A DNA stretch of 64,000 nucleotides from Pseudomonadota bacterium. Its GTDB lineage: Bacteria > Pseudomonadota > Gammaproteobacteria > Steroidobacterales > Steroidobacteraceae. Below the pieces are notes generated by a model, which saw only the letters and a program-made list of their open reading frames with translations, had not been told where the DNA came from and did no database searches. Location: positions 1 to 64,000 of the forward strand of contig JANXWS010000007.1 in NCBI GenBank assembly GCA_025351005.1. Direction: 5' to 3'. The position numbers and the translations under genes were made by a program. Position 1 is the first letter of the stretch, and every line of letters starts with the position of its first letter. Below, piece by piece: positions 9,121 to 19,525 of this stretch.

Positions 9121-10071
9121 ATGCCCAGCGTGTCCATGCGACAGATGCTGGAGGCGGGTGTGCACTTTGGCCACCAAACCCGCTTCTGGAACCCGAAGAT
9201 GGCCCCCTTCATCTTCGGCGAGCGCAACAAGATCCACATCATCAATCTCGAGAAGACGCAGCCGATGTTCGCGGAGGCTGCCGTCTTCGTCCGCAGCGTA
9301 ATCTCGGACGGCGGCAAGTTGCTGTTCGTCGGCACCAAGCGCTCCGCCCGTGACGCGATCCAGCGCGAAGCGGCCCGCTGCGGCATGCCGTACGTCAACC
9401 AGCGCTGGCTGGGCGGCATGCTCACCAACTTCAAGACGATCCGCCAGTCGATCAAGCGCCTGGCCGAGCTCGAGGAACTGAACGCGACCGGGGCCCTCGA
9501 GCGTCGCGGCAAGAAGGAGGCGCAGGTATTCCGTCGCGAGATGGAGAAGCTGACGCGCAGCCTTGGCGGCATCAAGGACATGGCGGCGCTTCCCGATGCG
9601 CTCTTCATCGTCGACGTCGGTCACGAGGAGATCGCGATCGCCGAAGCCAAGAAGCTCGGCATCCCCGTGGTCGCCATCGTCGACACGAACTGCTCGCCGG
9701 ACAGCGTCGATTACGTCATTCCCGGCAACGACGACGCCATGCGGGCGATCAACCTGTACGCCGCCGCGATCGCCGACGCGGTCGTCGAGGGCAAGGACGC
9801 CGTACCGGCCGTGCCGGCGGGAGAGGACGAGTTCGTGGAGCTCGACGAGGCCGGCAACCCGCGCCGCAAGACGGCCGGCCGGCGCCGCCAGGCGCCGCCG
9901 CCGGCCAGCATCAAGCGCAAGCCTCCGGCGCGCGGTCGCCGCCCGCGTCCAGTGGTGATCGCCGAGGCCGACGACGCCGACATCGGTGCCGAGGCGGCAG
10001 CAGCGGCGTCCGAGGCTCCGGCCGCGGCCGAGGCGGCGACGGCGCCCGGGACGCCGGCGGCGGGCGAGTAA
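9121..10071 (+). CDS. rpsB: 30S ribosomal protein S2 with a long C-terminal extension
   Basis: Small-subunit protein S2. The first 230 residues follow the family closely ([58 protein letters not shown]). The whole protein is 316 residues against about 241 in E. coli. The extra part has two sections: an Arg/Lys/Pro-rich stretch at about 248-277 and an Ala/Glu/Pro-rich acidic tail at about 281-316. The frame and high third-position GC continue without a break, so this is a real extension. First gene of rpsB-tsf-pyrH-frr. Confidence 0.97.
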   Translation: MPSVSMRQMLEAGVHFGHQTRFWNPKMAPFIFGERNKIHIINLEKTQPMFAEAAVFVRSVISDGGKLLFVGTKRSARDAIQREAARCGMPYVNQRWLGGMLTNFKTIRQSIKRLAELEELNATGALERRGKKEAQVFRREMEKLTRSLGGIKDMAALPDALFIVDVGHEEIAIAEAKKLGIPVVAIVDTNCSPDSVDYVIPGNDDAMRAINLYAAAIADAVVEGKDAVPAVPAGEDEFVELDEAGNPRRKTAGRRRQAPPPASIKRKPPARGRRPRPVVIAEADDADIGAEAAAAASEAPAAAEAATAPGTPAAGE

Positions 10072-10077
10072 CCGTCG

Positions 10078-10959
10078 ATGGTCGTCACCGCGGACAGCGT
10101 CAAGCAGCTGCGCGAGCGCACCGGCGCCGGCATGATGGAGTGCAAGAAGGCGCTGGTCGAGGCGCAGGGCGACCTCGAAGCGGCCGCCGAGATCATGCGC
10201 AAGACGGGGCTGACCAAAGCCGACACGCGGGCCACGCGGGTCGCGGCCGAGGGCCGCATCGCCTTCGCCGGCTCGGCCGACGGCCGCAGCGGCGTGCTGG
10301 TTGAGGTCAACTGCGAGACCGATTTCGTGGCACGCGAGGCGGATTTCGTCGCCTTTGCGGAGGCGGCGGCGGCGGCGGCGCTCGCGAGCGGCGCGACCTC
10401 GGTCGAGGCGCTGCTGTCGGCGCCGGCGGGCGCACGGCTCGACGAACGGCGCCGCGCGCTGGTGGCCAAAATCGGCGAGAACGTCACGGTGCGGCGGCTG
10501 CAGCGCGTCATCGGCAGCGGCATACTCGGCAGCTACCTTCACGGCACCCGGATTGGTGCGCTGGTTGCGCTCAGCGGCGGCGACCTTGCGCTCGCGCGCG
10601 ATCTCGCCATGCACGTCGCGGCGATCAATCCGCAATACGTCGATCCGGCCCAGGTACCGGCCGAACAGCTTGCGCGCGAGCGCGAGATCCTGGTGGCGCA
10701 GGCGAGCACCGAGGGCAAGCCGGCGGCGATCGTGGATAAGATGGTCGACGGCCGGGTCCGCAAGTACCTCGCCGCCATCACGCTGCTTGGCCAGCCGTTC
10801 GTCAAGGACCCCGATCTCAGCGTCGAGAAGCTGTTGCAGCGGTCCGGGGCCCGGGTCGAGGCGTTCGCGCGTCTCGAGGTCGGCGCCGGCATCGAGCGCA
10901 AGCGGGAAGATTTCGCCGCCGCGGTCATGGCGACGGTGAAGAGCAGCGAGAAACGGTGA
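10078..10959 (+). CDS. tsf: Elongation factor Ts
   Basis: Guanine-nucleotide exchange factor that recycles EF-Tu-GDP. 293 residues, near the E. coli length of 283. The N-terminal UBA-like domain carries [22 protein letters not shown]; the core contains the signature [15 protein letters not shown] and the [10 protein letters not shown] segment. It starts 6 bases after the rpsB stop with no obvious Shine-Dalgarno, which suggests translation coupled to rpsB. The rpsB-tsf pair is universal in bacteria. Confidence 0.97.
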   Translation: MVVTADSVKQLRERTGAGMMECKKALVEAQGDLEAAAEIMRKTGLTKADTRATRVAAEGRIAFAGSADGRSGVLVEVNCETDFVAREADFVAFAEAAAAAALASGATSVEALLSAPAGARLDERRRALVAKIGENVTVRRLQRVIGSGILGSYLHGTRIGALVALSGGDLALARDLAMHVAAINPQYVDPAQVPAEQLAREREILVAQASTEGKPAAIVDKMVDGRVRKYLAAITLLGQPFVKDPDLSVEKLLQRSGARVEAFARLEVGAGIERKREDFAAAVMATVKSSEKR

Positions 10960-10999
10960 CCACCGGTCGCGCGCAGCCAGGATGGGAGACGTAGCCACC

Positions 11000-11725
11000 G
11001 TGCCAGACAAGGCGCCCCGCTACCGCCGGATCCTGCTGAAGCTCAGCGGCGAGGCGCTGATGGGCGTCGGCGACTACGGCATCGATCCGGAGGTGCTGAA
11101 GCGCATCGCGAGCGAGATCGCCGCCGTCCAGGCCCGCGGCACGCAGGTGGCGGTCGTCATCGGCGGCGGCAACATTTTCCGGGGCGCCGGACTCGCGCGC
11201 GCCGGCATGGACCGGGTGACGGGCGACCACATGGGCATGCTGGCGACCGTGATCAATGCACTCGCGATGCAGGATGCGCTCGAGGGCTTCGGCGTCTACG
11301 CCCGGGTGATGTCCGCCCTGCAGATCAACGAGGTGTGCGAGGACTACATCCGCCGGCGGGCGATCCGCCACCTCGAGAAGGGTCGGGTCGTGATCTTCGC
11401 GGCCGGCACCGGCAACCCGTTCTTCACGACCGATACGGCCGCCAGCCTGCGAGGCATCGAGATCGGCGCCGACGTGCTGCTGAAGGCCACCAAGGTCAAC
11501 GGCATCTACACCGACGATCCGCTGCGCAACCCGGCCGCGACGCGCTACCTGCACCTGACCTTCGACCAGGTCCTGACCGACCGGCTGATGGTGATGGACG
11601 CGACCGCGATCGTGATGTGCCGCGACAACAGCCTGCCGCTGCAGGTGTTCAACCTGCACAATGCCGGCGACCTGCTGCGGATCATCGACGGCGAGGATGT
11701 CGGCACGGTCGTGTCGAACACCTGA
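11000..11725 (+). CDS. pyrH: Uridylate kinase (UMP kinase)
   Basis: Phosphorylates UMP to UDP in pyrimidine synthesis; hexameric amino-acid-kinase fold, allosterically controlled by GTP and UTP. Motifs: [13 protein letters not shown] near the N-terminus, [29 protein letters not shown], and the [13 protein letters not shown] loop. An in-frame ATG at 10982 is also possible, but I prefer the GTG at 11000: it has GGGAG 11 bases upstream and gives 241 residues, equal to E. coli PyrH. It lies between tsf and frr as usual. Confidence 0.95.
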   Translation: MPDKAPRYRRILLKLSGEALMGVGDYGIDPEVLKRIASEIAAVQARGTQVAVVIGGGNIFRGAGLARAGMDRVTGDHMGMLATVINALAMQDALEGFGVYARVMSALQINEVCEDYIRRRAIRHLEKGRVVIFAAGTGNPFFTTDTAASLRGIEIGADVLLKATKVNGIYTDDPLRNPAATRYLHLTFDQVLTDRLMVMDATAIVMCRDNSLPLQVFNLHNAGDLLRIIDGEDVGTVVSNT

Positions 11726-11758
11726 GTCGCAGGGCCGCGGCCGGCACGGAGGAACGCA

Positions 11759-12316
11759 ATGCTCGACGAACTGAAGAAAGATGCCGCCGAGCGCATGGCG
11801 AAGTGTGTGCAGGCGCTGAAGGCTGAATACAAGCGGATGCGCACCGGCCGTGCGAGCACCGCTCTGCTCGAGCACCTCAAGGTCGAGTACTACGGCGCCG
11901 AAATGCCGCTGACGCAGGTCGCGAACGTCGTGGTCGAGGATTCGCGCACGCTCGCGATCACGCCCTGGGACAAGTCGATGGTGACGGTCATCGAGCGCGC
12001 CATCCAGAAATCCGACCTCGGCCTGACGCCGAACACGGCCGGCGTGGTGATCCGGCTGCCGATGCCGCCGCTCACCGAGGAGCGGCGCCGCGAACTGGTC
12101 AAGTCGGCCAAGCACGAGGCGGAGAACGCGCGCGTCGCGGTCCGCAACGTGCGCCGCGACGTCATGAACGACCTCAAGGAGATGCTCAAGGAAAAGCTCG
12201 TCTCGCAGGACGACGACCGGCGCGCGCAGGACGATGTGCAGAAGCTGACCGACCGCTTCATCGCCGAGATCGAGGCTGTGCTCGCGGACAAGGAGAAGGA
12301 TCTCCTCCACGTGTGA
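11759..12316 (+). CDS. frr: Ribosome recycling factor
   Basis: With EF-G it splits post-termination ribosomes. 185 residues, exactly the E. coli length. The first helix (RMAKCVQALKAEYKRMRTGRAS) and the closing three-helix bundle (LVKSAKHEAENARVAVRNVRRD) are typical. A strong GGAGGA site lies 6 bases before the ATG. Its final bases overlap the upstream region of uppS. Confidence 0.97.
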   Translation: MLDELKKDAAERMAKCVQALKAEYKRMRTGRASTALLEHLKVEYYGAEMPLTQVANVVVEDSRTLAITPWDKSMVTVIERAIQKSDLGLTPNTAGVVIRLPMPPLTEERRRELVKSAKHEAENARVAVRNVRRDVMNDLKEMLKEKLVSQDDDRRAQDDVQKLTDRFIAEIEAVLADKEKDLLHV

Positions 12317-12333
12317 GGAGGTCCCCAAGACCC

Positions 12334-13059
12334 GTGCTCGTCCCGCGGCACGTGGCGATCATCATGGACGGCAACGGCCGCTGGGCTGAGCGTCGCGGCC
12401 TGCCGCGCACGGCCGGCCACCGCGCCGGTCTGCGGCCCGTGCGCGCCTGCATCGAGCAGAGCGTGCGCCATGGCGTGGGCGTGCTGACGCTGTTCGCGTT
12501 CTCGAGCGAGAACTGGGCGCGGCCGGTGACCGAGGTCGGCGTGCTGATGCAGCTGTTCCTGGAGTCGCTCGAGCGCGAGATCGACGAACTCGCCGCACAG
12601 CGGGTGCGGCTGCGCTTCATCGGTGCGCGCGAGCAGCTCGGCGCACCGCTGGTGGAGCGGATCGAGGCGGACGAGGCACGCACCCGGCACAACGACGGGC
12701 TGATCCTCGTGGTCGCCGTCGCCTACGGCGGCCGCTGGGACATCGTGGCCGCCGCGCAGCGGCTCGCGCGCGCCTGCCGCGACGGCCGGCTCGAGCCCGA
12801 CGCCATCGACGAGGCGCGCTTCGCGGCGGAGCTGTCGCTCGCCGGCCTGCCGGAGCCGGACCTGTTCATCCGCACCGGCGGCGAGCAGCGCGTCAGCAAC
12901 TTCCTGCTGTGGAACCTCGCCTACACGGAGCTGTGGTTCACCGACAAGCTGTGGCCGGAGTTCGAGGCCGGCGACTTCGAGGCGGCGCTCGCCGCCTTCG
13001 GCGAGCGCGAGCGGCGGTTCGGCCGCTCGTCGGGGCAGCGCGGGGCGGAGGCATGCTGA
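12334..13059 (+). CDS. uppS: Undecaprenyl diphosphate synthase
   Basis: Cis-prenyltransferase making C55 undecaprenyl diphosphate, the lipid carrier for peptidoglycan and O-antigen. The FPP-binding motif IIMDGNGRWA is near residue 10-20; the C-terminal RTGGEQRVSNFLLWNLAYTEL and the TDKLWPEF glutamate are present. A GTG at 12313 overlaps the frr stop, but the GTG at 12334 has a strong GAGGAGGT site about 10 bases upstream and gives 241 residues with the family N-terminus, so I use it. It overlaps cdsA by 7 bases. Confidence 0.94.
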   Translation: MLVPRHVAIIMDGNGRWAERRGLPRTAGHRAGLRPVRACIEQSVRHGVGVLTLFAFSSENWARPVTEVGVLMQLFLESLEREIDELAAQRVRLRFIGAREQLGAPLVERIEADEARTRHNDGLILVVAVAYGGRWDIVAAAQRLARACRDGRLEPDAIDEARFAAELSLAGLPEPDLFIRTGGEQRVSNFLLWNLAYTELWFTDKLWPEFEAGDFEAALAAFGERERRFGRSSGQRGAEAC

Positions 13060-13862
13060 GGACCCGCGTCCTGACCGCCGCCGCGCTCGCCGCGGTGCTG
13101 CTCGTCGTGCTGTTCAGCCTGCCGCCGCTGGTCGGCGCCGTGCTGTTCGCGGCGGTGCTGCTGCTGGGCGCCTGGGAGTGGGCCCAGTTCGCGGGCCTGC
13201 GAAGCTGGCCCGGGCGGATCGGCTACGTGTTCGCAACCGGGCTCTTGTGCGCCGCCGGCTGGTACGGCACGCGCGCGACCGCCCAGTGGCTCGCGCTGAT
13301 GGCGGCCGCGGCCGTCTGGTGGGCGGTCGCGTTCCTCTGGCTCAGCCTCGCGCCGGCGCGCGTCACGCGCCTTGCCGCCGCGCTCGCCGGGCCGTGCGTG
13401 CTGGTGCCGGCGTGGGTCGGGCTCGCGCGGCTGCTGCAGCTGGCCTCGCCCGTGCCGGGCGCGGCGCTGCTGTTCTACATGCTGCTCGTGGTCTGGGCGA
13501 GCGACATCGGCGGCTATTTCGCGGGCCGCTGGTTCGGCCGCCTCAAGCTCGCACCGGCGGTCAGCCCCAACAAGACCTGGGAGGGAGCGATCGGCGGCGC
13601 GCTGCTCGCGCTCGGTGTCGCCGCGCTCGGCGCGCGCTGGTTCGGCTATCCGCCGGGCCCGTTCACGGCGCTTGGCCTGGTCGTCGTGTTGAGCTCGATG
13701 GTCGGCGACCTGGCGGAGAGCATGTTCAAGCGCTTCGCCGGCCTCAAGGACAGCGGCGGCCTGCTGCCGGGCCACGGTGGCATGCTCGATCGCGTCGACA
13801 GCATCACGGCGGCGGTGCCGTTCTTCGTGCTCGGCCTGTCCTGGTTCGGCGTCGTCGGCTGA
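13053..13862 (+). CDS. cdsA: Phosphatidate cytidylyltransferase CdsA
   Basis: Integral membrane enzyme making CDP-diacylglycerol from phosphatidic acid and CTP. About eight hydrophobic helices span the 269 residues. The CDP-diglyceride synthetase signature is near the C-terminus: MFKRFAGLKDSGGLLPGHGG followed by MLDRVDS. The frame is open upstream to 12909, but that part is shadow sequence in uppS; the ATG at 13053 matches the family and follows a GGAGG-like site. Confidence 0.95.
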   Translation: MLRTRVLTAAALAAVLLVVLFSLPPLVGAVLFAAVLLLGAWEWAQFAGLRSWPGRIGYVFATGLLCAAGWYGTRATAQWLALMAAAAVWWAVAFLWLSLAPARVTRLAAALAGPCVLVPAWVGLARLLQLASPVPGAALLFYMLLVVWASDIGGYFAGRWFGRLKLAPAVSPNKTWEGAIGGALLALGVAALGARWFGYPPGPFTALGLVVVLSSMVGDLAESMFKRFAGLKDSGGLLPGHGGMLDRVDSITAAVPFFVLGLSWFGVVG

Positions 13863-13868
13863 TCGCGC

Positions 13869-15056
13869 ATGCAAGGCATCGCCATCCTCGGTTCCACCGG
13901 CAGCGTCGGCCGCAGCACGCTCGATGTACTCGAACGCCACCCGGACCGGTTCCGCGTCGTCGCACTGACGGCGCGCGGCCACTGGCAGGCGCTCGCCGAG
14001 CAGTGCGGCCGATTCCGGCCGGAACTGGCGGTGCTGTCCGACCCGGCCGGCGCGGCCGAGCTCGCCGCGGCGCTGTCGGCCGGCGGACTCGCCACGGCGG
14101 TGCTGACCGGCGAGGACGGCGTGATCACGGCCGCGACCATGCCAGGCGCCGACACGGTGATGGCCGCGATCGTCGGCGCCGCCGGTCTGCTGCCGACGCT
14201 CGCCGCGGCGCGCGCCGGGCGCCGCGTGCTGCTCGCGAACAAGGAGGCGCTCGTCATGTCGGGACGGCTGCTGCTCGATGCAGTCGCCGCGAGCGGCGCG
14301 CAGCTGCTGCCGATCGACAGCGAGCACAACGCCATATTCCAGTGCCTGCCACCGGGGCGGCCGGGCGTGCGCGCGAAGGGTGTGCGCCGCATCTGGCTGA
14401 CGGCGTCGGGCGGGCCGTTCCTGCGCATGCCGGCCGCGCGGCTCGCGTACGTGACGCCCGACGAGGCCTGCGCACACCCGCGCTGGGCCATGGGCCGCAA
14501 GATCTCGGTCGACTCGGCGACTCTGATGAACAAGGGCCTCGAGCTGATCGAGGCGCAGCTCCTGTTCGGCCTCGCCGCGGGCAGCGTCGAGGTCGTCGTG
14601 CATCCGGAGAGCATCGTCCACTCGCTGGTCGAGTACGTCGACGGCTCGACGCTCGCGCAGCTTGGCCATCCCGACATGCGCACACCGATCGCCTGCGCGC
14701 TCGCCTGGCCGGAGCGGATCGACTCCGGTGTAGAATCCCTCGATCTGCTGCGCCTCGGGACCCTGCGCTTCGAGCCTCCCGACCGCGGCAAGTTCCCGTG
14801 CCTGCGGCTCGCCGAGATGGCGGCGCGGAGCGGGGGCACTGCGGCGACGATCCTGAACGCCGCCAACGAGGCCGCGGTGGCGGCGTTCCTGGAGGGGCGT
14901 TTGAACTTTACGGCCATTGCGGTGGTCATTGAACGCGTGCTGGAGCAGCTGGCCGCCGGCCCGGCCGCGACGCTCGAGCACGTACTCGCGGCCGACGCCG
15001 ACGCTCGTCGCGTTGCGGCGGGCGTCATCGTTGGGCGCGGGGGTGTCGCGGCATGA
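13869..15056 (+). CDS. dxr: 1-deoxy-D-xylulose 5-phosphate reductoisomerase
   Basis: Second enzyme of the MEP isoprenoid pathway; NADPH-dependent conversion of DXP to MEP in the cytoplasm. 395 residues against 398 in E. coli. The NADPH site [14 protein letters not shown] is at the N-terminus; [11 protein letters not shown], the metal/substrate segment [12 protein letters not shown] and the [15 protein letters not shown] helix are all intact. It ends with an ATGA overlap into rseP. Works with the fused IspDF encoded at 33962. Confidence 0.97.
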   Translation: MQGIAILGSTGSVGRSTLDVLERHPDRFRVVALTARGHWQALAEQCGRFRPELAVLSDPAGAAELAAALSAGGLATAVLTGEDGVITAATMPGADTVMAAIVGAAGLLPTLAAARAGRRVLLANKEALVMSGRLLLDAVAASGAQLLPIDSEHNAIFQCLPPGRPGVRAKGVRRIWLTASGGPFLRMPAARLAYVTPDEACAHPRWAMGRKISVDSATLMNKGLELIEAQLLFGLAAGSVEVVVHPESIVHSLVEYVDGSTLAQLGHPDMRTPIACALAWPERIDSGVESLDLLRLGTLRFEPPDRGKFPCLRLAEMAARSGGTAATILNAANEAAVAAFLEGRLNFTAIAVVIERVLEQLAAGPAATLEHVLAADADARRVAAGVIVGRGGVAA

Positions 15057-16429
15057 GCTTCGTTCTGGTCACCATCGTGGCCTTTGCCGTCGCGATCAGC
15101 GTGCTGGTCGCCGTGCACGAGTTCGGGCACTTCTGGGTCGCGCGCCGGCTCGGTTTCCAGGTGCTGCGGTTCTCGATCGGATTCGGCAAGCCGCTGCTCC
15201 GCCACGTCGGCCGGGACGGCGTCGAGTACGTGCTGTCGGCGATACCGCTCGGCGGCTATGTCAAGCTCGCCGACGAGCGCGAGGCGCCGGTCGCACCCGA
15301 AAACGTCTTGCGAGCCTTCAACCGGCGACCCGTCTGGCAGCGGATCCTGGTGCTGGTCGCCGGCGCCGGTGCCAACTTCCTGTTCGCGGTGGTCGCGTTC
15401 TGGGTGCTGTTCATGGCCGGCGTGCCGGGCCTGAAGCCTGTGGTGCGCGAGGTCCACGCCGGCTCGATCGCCGCTCGCGCGGGCCTGCGCTCCGGCGACG
15501 AAATCGTCGCGGTCGGCGGCGCGCCCGTCGCGACGACGGAGGCCGCACGGATCGCGATCCTGTCGCAGCTCGTTGACGGCGGCCCGGTATCCTTCGGCGT
15601 GCGCCGCGCCGGCAGCCCGGCGACGGTGCTGCTCGACATCCCGGCCGAAAACCGCCGCGCGCTGACGGTGCCCGAGGCCTGGCCGGACAATGCGGGCTTC
15701 GTGTTCCTCGGCCCGCATCTCCCGGCCGTGATCGGCACGCTGGTGCCCGGCGGGGCGGCGGCGGCGGCCGGCCTCAGGCTGGGCGACCGGATCCTCGCCA
15801 TCGACGGCGCGCCGGTCGACGACTTCATCGACTTCCGCAACCGGATCAGCGCGCTGCCGGGGGCGAGCGTCGTCCTCGGCGTGCGGCGTGGCACTGCGGA
15901 CGTGCGCGTCCCGCTCGTCGTCCGCGGCGAGCGCGAGCCGCCGGAAGCCGGCGGCCGGCTGGTCGGCCGCGTCGGCATCGGCCCGGGCGGCGAGCCCACC
16001 TACCCCCCCGGCCTGCGCGTCATGGAGCGCCACGGGCCGATCGGCGCCGTGGGGCCTGCGATCCGCAAGACCTGGGAAGCAACCGCGATCACGCTCAAGT
16101 TCCTGCGCCGCATGCTGACCGGCGACGTCTCGCTCAAGAACGTCAATGGTCCGATCAGCATCGCGAACTACGCCGGCATCTTTGCGCTCGAGGGCGTGAC
16201 CGCGTTCCTCACCTTCCTCGCCGGCGTCAGCATCAGCCTCGGCGTCATGAACCTGCTGCCGATTCCGCTGCTGGACGGCGGTCAGGTCGTCTACCAGTTG
16301 GCCGAGGGGCTGCGGGGCCGGCCGCTGTCGCCGCGGGTGCAGTCCGTAGGCCAGCAGGTCGGCATCGCGGTGCTGATCCTGCTGATGAGCCTCGCCATCT
16401 ACAACGACATCGCGGCGCACTTCGGCTGA
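15053..16429 (+). CDS. rseP: Site-2 intramembrane protease RseP
   Basis: Zinc metalloprotease that makes the second cut of the anti-sigma factor RseA and so frees sigma-E. The active-site HEFGH lies in the first transmembrane helix (about residues 22-26); the third ligand motif is [11 protein letters not shown] near the C-terminus. Two PDZ domains lie between (about residues 115-195 and 205-300). 458 residues, against 450 in E. coli. It overlaps dxr by ATGA and precedes bamA. Its substrate RseA is encoded at 50982. Confidence 0.96.
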   Translation: MSFVLVTIVAFAVAISVLVAVHEFGHFWVARRLGFQVLRFSIGFGKPLLRHVGRDGVEYVLSAIPLGGYVKLADEREAPVAPENVLRAFNRRPVWQRILVLVAGAGANFLFAVVAFWVLFMAGVPGLKPVVREVHAGSIAARAGLRSGDEIVAVGGAPVATTEAARIAILSQLVDGGPVSFGVRRAGSPATVLLDIPAENRRALTVPEAWPDNAGFVFLGPHLPAVIGTLVPGGAAAAAGLRLGDRILAIDGAPVDDFIDFRNRISALPGASVVLGVRRGTADVRVPLVVRGEREPPEAGGRLVGRVGIGPGGEPTYPPGLRVMERHGPIGAVGPAIRKTWEATAITLKFLRRMLTGDVSLKNVNGPISIANYAGIFALEGVTAFLTFLAGVSISLGVMNLLPIPLLDGGQVVYQLAEGLRGRPLSPRVQSVGQQVGIAVLILLMSLAIYNDIAAHFG

Positions 16430-16461
16430 CCGCGCCACTACTCCAAGGGACCCCGACCCGC

Positions 16462-18900
16462 ATGCGATACCGGCTAGTCCGCGCCGTAACCTTGGCCGTC
16501 GCGCTCGTGCTCGCCACCGCCGCCGGCCGCGCACAGACCCCGCTGGCGGAGGCGGGCGAGTTCGTCGTCAGCGACATCAGGGTCGAGGGCCTGCAGCGGA
16601 TTGCCGAAGGTACCGTCTACAACTACCTGCCGGTCAGTCTCGGTGACCGCATTACGCACCAGAAGGTCGAGGAATCGCTGCGCGCGCTGTACGCCACCGG
16701 CTTCTTCCGCGACGTCGAGATCCGCCGCGACGGCACCGCTCTCATCGTCGCGGTCCGCGAGCGGCCATCGATCGAGAGTTTCGAGATCAAGGGCAACAAG
16801 GACATCAAGACCGAGGACCTGCAGAAGAGCCTCAAGAACGTCGGTCTTGCGACCGGCAAGACCTTCGATCGGAGCGTGCTCGAGGACGTGACCCAGTACC
16901 TCACCGACCAGTACTACTCGCGTGGCAAGTACGCGGTGCGCGTCAACACCAAGGTCGAGGACGTGCCGGGCAACAAGGTCAAGATCGCGATCGACATCAA
17001 GGAAGGCAAGCGAGCCAAGATCCGGCAGATCAACTTCGTCGGCGACACCAAGTACAAGCCGAAGGACGTGCTGGCTGCGCTCGAGCTCAAGACGCCGAAC
17101 TGGCTGTCCTGGTACAAGCAGGACGATCGCTATTCGCGCGAAACGCTGCAGGGCGACCTCGAGAAGCTGCGTTCCTGGTACATGGACCGCGGCTACGCGA
17201 ATTTCCAGATCGACTCGACCCAGGTCGCGATCGCGCCCGAGAAAGACGACATCTTCATCACGATCAACGTCACCGAAGGCGATGTCTACACGGTCTCGGA
17301 GGTCAAGCTCGCGGGCACGATGGTGGTGCCCGAGGCGGACCTGAAAAAACTGTTGATCGTGCAGCCCGGTCAGACCTACTCGCGCAAGATCGTGACCAGC
17401 ACCCAGGAGCTGATCAGCTACCGCCTCGGTGCTGAGGGCTACGCCTTCGCGAAGATCGAGCCGGTGCCGACCACCGACGCCGACAAGCGTACGGTGTCGC
17501 TGACGTTCTTCATCGACCCGGGCAATCGCGTCTACGTGCGCCACATCAATTTCAACAACGTCAACAGCATCAACGACGAGGTGCTGCGGCGCGAAATGCG
17601 CCAGCTGGAAGGCGCCTGGCTGTCGAACCAGGCCGTGGACCGTTCCAAGCAGCGCCTGCAGCGCCTGCCCTACATCGAGAAGGTCGAGTCGGAGAACAAG
17701 CCGGTGGCCGGGACGCCCGACCTGGTCGACGTCGACTTCGAGATCAAAGAGGGCCTGCCCGGCCAGTTCGGCGGCGGCGTCGGCTATTCGCAGGCGCAGG
17801 GCGTGATGCTGCAGGGCAATTTCGTGCACGCGAACTTCATGGGGACCGGCGAGCGCATCGCGGCCGAGATCAACGCCGGCAAGTACCAGAGCGTCTACAG
17901 CGTCTCGCACACTGATCCGTACATGACGATCGACAATATCGGACGCACCGAGTCGTTCAGCTACCGCAAGACGACCCAGTTCGTCTCGGCGGCGTCGCAG
18001 TTTTCGACCTCGATGCTGACCGCCGCGCTTGAATTTTCGATTCCGATCTCCGAATTCATGGGGCTGCGCTTCGGCTTCTCGGTGTCGGAGAATGAACTGC
18101 TCGCGAGCGACGGCAGCAGCGCGGCGGAAGCCGTCGACTGGGTGCGAAACAACGGCCGAACCTTCGTGCGCACCGGCACCTCGCTGGACGTCACGGGTGC
18201 TACCACCACCTACGATTTCTTCGGCACGCGCTTTGCGGTGCTGGAGGCGCTCGGCGGCTGGAGCTATGACAGCCGCAACCGCTCGATCTTCGCGGACCGC
18301 GGCATGCGGGTCTCGTTGCAGGGCTCGTACGCGCTGCCCGGCAGCGGCGTGCGCTACTACACTGCCGACTACGATTTCCTGAAGCTGGTGCCGCTGACCA
18401 AGAAGCTCACGCTGGCGCTGAAGACCCAGGTTTACTACGGCAACAAGCTCGGGTCGACGACGGCGCTGCCACCGTACCGGCAGTTTTTCGGCGGCGGCCC
18501 GGACACGGTGCGCGGCTTCCGCGAGAGCCGGCTCGGGCCCAAGGACAGCTTCGGCAACCCCTACGGCGGCAACCTGCTGACGGTCGCCAACGCCGAGATC
18601 CTGTTCCCGACGCCCGAGAAGTGGAAGGCCAACGTCCGGGTCAGTGCGTTCTTCGACATGGGCAACGTGTTTTCCACGTGCTGCGTCAAATTCGTCGGCG
18701 CCGACAGGATCACGCCGGTCAACTACAAGTTCAGATACAATAATATGAAGCGCTCGACCGGAATTGCCGTGCAATGGCTCGCGCCGCTAGGCATTTTCCG
18801 CTTCAGTTACGCGATACCGCTCAACGCCAATCCGGGCAACGGCATCACGTACGCCGACGAACGCGAGGGGTTCCAGTTCTCGATCGGCTCGGCCTTCTGA
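16462..18900 (+). CDS. bamA: Outer-membrane beta-barrel assembly protein BamA
   Basis: Core of the BAM complex that inserts beta-barrel proteins into the outer membrane. 812 residues (E. coli 810). A signal peptide (about residues 1-23, ending GRAQ), five POTRA domains (about 30-430) and a C-terminal 16-strand barrel are visible. The loop-6 motif is present as DTVRGFRESRLGP, and the chain ends in phenylalanine as barrel proteins usually do. Followed by skp and lpxD, the standard envelope cluster. Confidence 0.97.
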   Translation: MRYRLVRAVTLAVALVLATAAGRAQTPLAEAGEFVVSDIRVEGLQRIAEGTVYNYLPVSLGDRITHQKVEESLRALYATGFFRDVEIRRDGTALIVAVRERPSIESFEIKGNKDIKTEDLQKSLKNVGLATGKTFDRSVLEDVTQYLTDQYYSRGKYAVRVNTKVEDVPGNKVKIAIDIKEGKRAKIRQINFVGDTKYKPKDVLAALELKTPNWLSWYKQDDRYSRETLQGDLEKLRSWYMDRGYANFQIDSTQVAIAPEKDDIFITINVTEGDVYTVSEVKLAGTMVVPEADLKKLLIVQPGQTYSRKIVTSTQELISYRLGAEGYAFAKIEPVPTTDADKRTVSLTFFIDPGNRVYVRHINFNNVNSINDEVLRREMRQLEGAWLSNQAVDRSKQRLQRLPYIEKVESENKPVAGTPDLVDVDFEIKEGLPGQFGGGVGYSQAQGVMLQGNFVHANFMGTGERIAAEINAGKYQSVYSVSHTDPYMTIDNIGRTESFSYRKTTQFVSAASQFSTSMLTAALEFSIPISEFMGLRFGFSVSENELLASDGSSAAEAVDWVRNNGRTFVRTGTSLDVTGATTTYDFFGTRFAVLEALGGWSYDSRNRSIFADRGMRVSLQGSYALPGSGVRYYTADYDFLKLVPLTKKLTLALKTQVYYGNKLGSTTALPPYRQFFGGGPDTVRGFRESRLGPKDSFGNPYGGNLLTVANAEILFPTPEKWKANVRVSAFFDMGNVFSTCCVKFVGADRITPVNYKFRYNNMKRSTGIAVQWLAPLGIFRFSYAIPLNANPGNGITYADEREGFQFSIGSAF

Positions 18901-18937
18901 TTCCACTCACCTTCCGTTGCCAACAGGTCCGTTCTCC

Positions 18938-19504
18938 ATGCGCATTACCTCCCTGACTCTGGTCGCCTTCGGGCTTGCGGCTATGGCGCTGACGTCGGCA
19001 GCCCATGCTCAGTCGCAGAAGATCGCGGTCGTCGACAGCCAGCGGCTGCTGGCCGAGGCGCCGCAGGCGCGTGCCGCCAGCCAGGCGCTCGAGGCCGAGT
19101 TCGGCCCGCGGCAGAAGACGCTCGAGGCCCAGAAGAAGGACTTCGAGACGCGCGGCCAAAAGTTCGAGCGCGACCAGGCGACGATGGCCGAGGCCGAGCG
19201 GACCAAGACTCAGCGGGAGCTGCGCGATGCCCAGCTCGGCCTCGAGCGGCGCGCCAAGGAGTTCCAGGAGGACGTCCAGCTGCGCCAGAACGAAGAGCTG
19301 CAGCGCGTGCAGAAGTCGATTTACGAATCGGTGCGCGTCTACGCCAAGTCGCAGGGCTTCGACATCGTGCTGGCCGGTGGCGTTATCTACAACAGCGAGA
19401 CCGTCGACATCACCTCGCAGGTGCTTGCCAACCTGCAGAGCAAGGCCGCGGCGGCCCCGGTCGCGCCGGCGGCGCCGGCCGCGGCTCCTGCCCCGAAGAA
19501 GTGA
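18938..19504 (+). CDS. skp: Periplasmic chaperone Skp/OmpH
   Basis: Holds unfolded outer-membrane proteins in the periplasm for delivery to BAM. The N-terminus is a signal peptide ending AAHAQS; mature protein begins QKIAVVDSQRLLAEAP, then a long charged coiled-coil (about residues 50-130) that forms the tentacles. A proline/alanine-rich C-terminal tail (about 170-188) is longer than in E. coli Skp. The frame is open 7 codons upstream, but the ATG at 18938 begins the signal peptide properly. Between bamA and lpxD. Confidence 0.93.
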   Translation: MRITSLTLVAFGLAAMALTSAAHAQSQKIAVVDSQRLLAEAPQARAASQALEAEFGPRQKTLEAQKKDFETRGQKFERDQATMAEAERTKTQRELRDAQLGLERRAKEFQEDVQLRQNEELQRVQKSIYESVRVYAKSQGFDIVLAGGVIYNSETVDITSQVLANLQSKAAAAPVAPAAPAAAPAPKK

Positions 19505-19525
19505 GCCGCTGACGCGGCGCGCACC

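Noticed and set aside
8068..11010. 980-codon open frame on the minus strand opposite map, rpsB and tsf
   Set aside because: It is antisense to three certain genes, is Arg/Ala/Leu-rich with no domain, and arises because high third-position GC removes stops in the mirror frame.
14903..14930. Second sigma-E-like promoter (GAACTT, 17 bases, TCATT) inside dxr upstream of rseP
   Set aside because: GAACTT falls on codons for a conserved Leu-Asn-Phe-Thr stretch, the -10 is a poor match and the spacer is long; plausible by analogy with sigma-E control of rseP and bamA but not supported enough to list.
13646..16534. 962-codon minus-strand frame opposite dxr and rseP
   Set aside because: Antisense shadow with low-complexity Arg/Ala composition.
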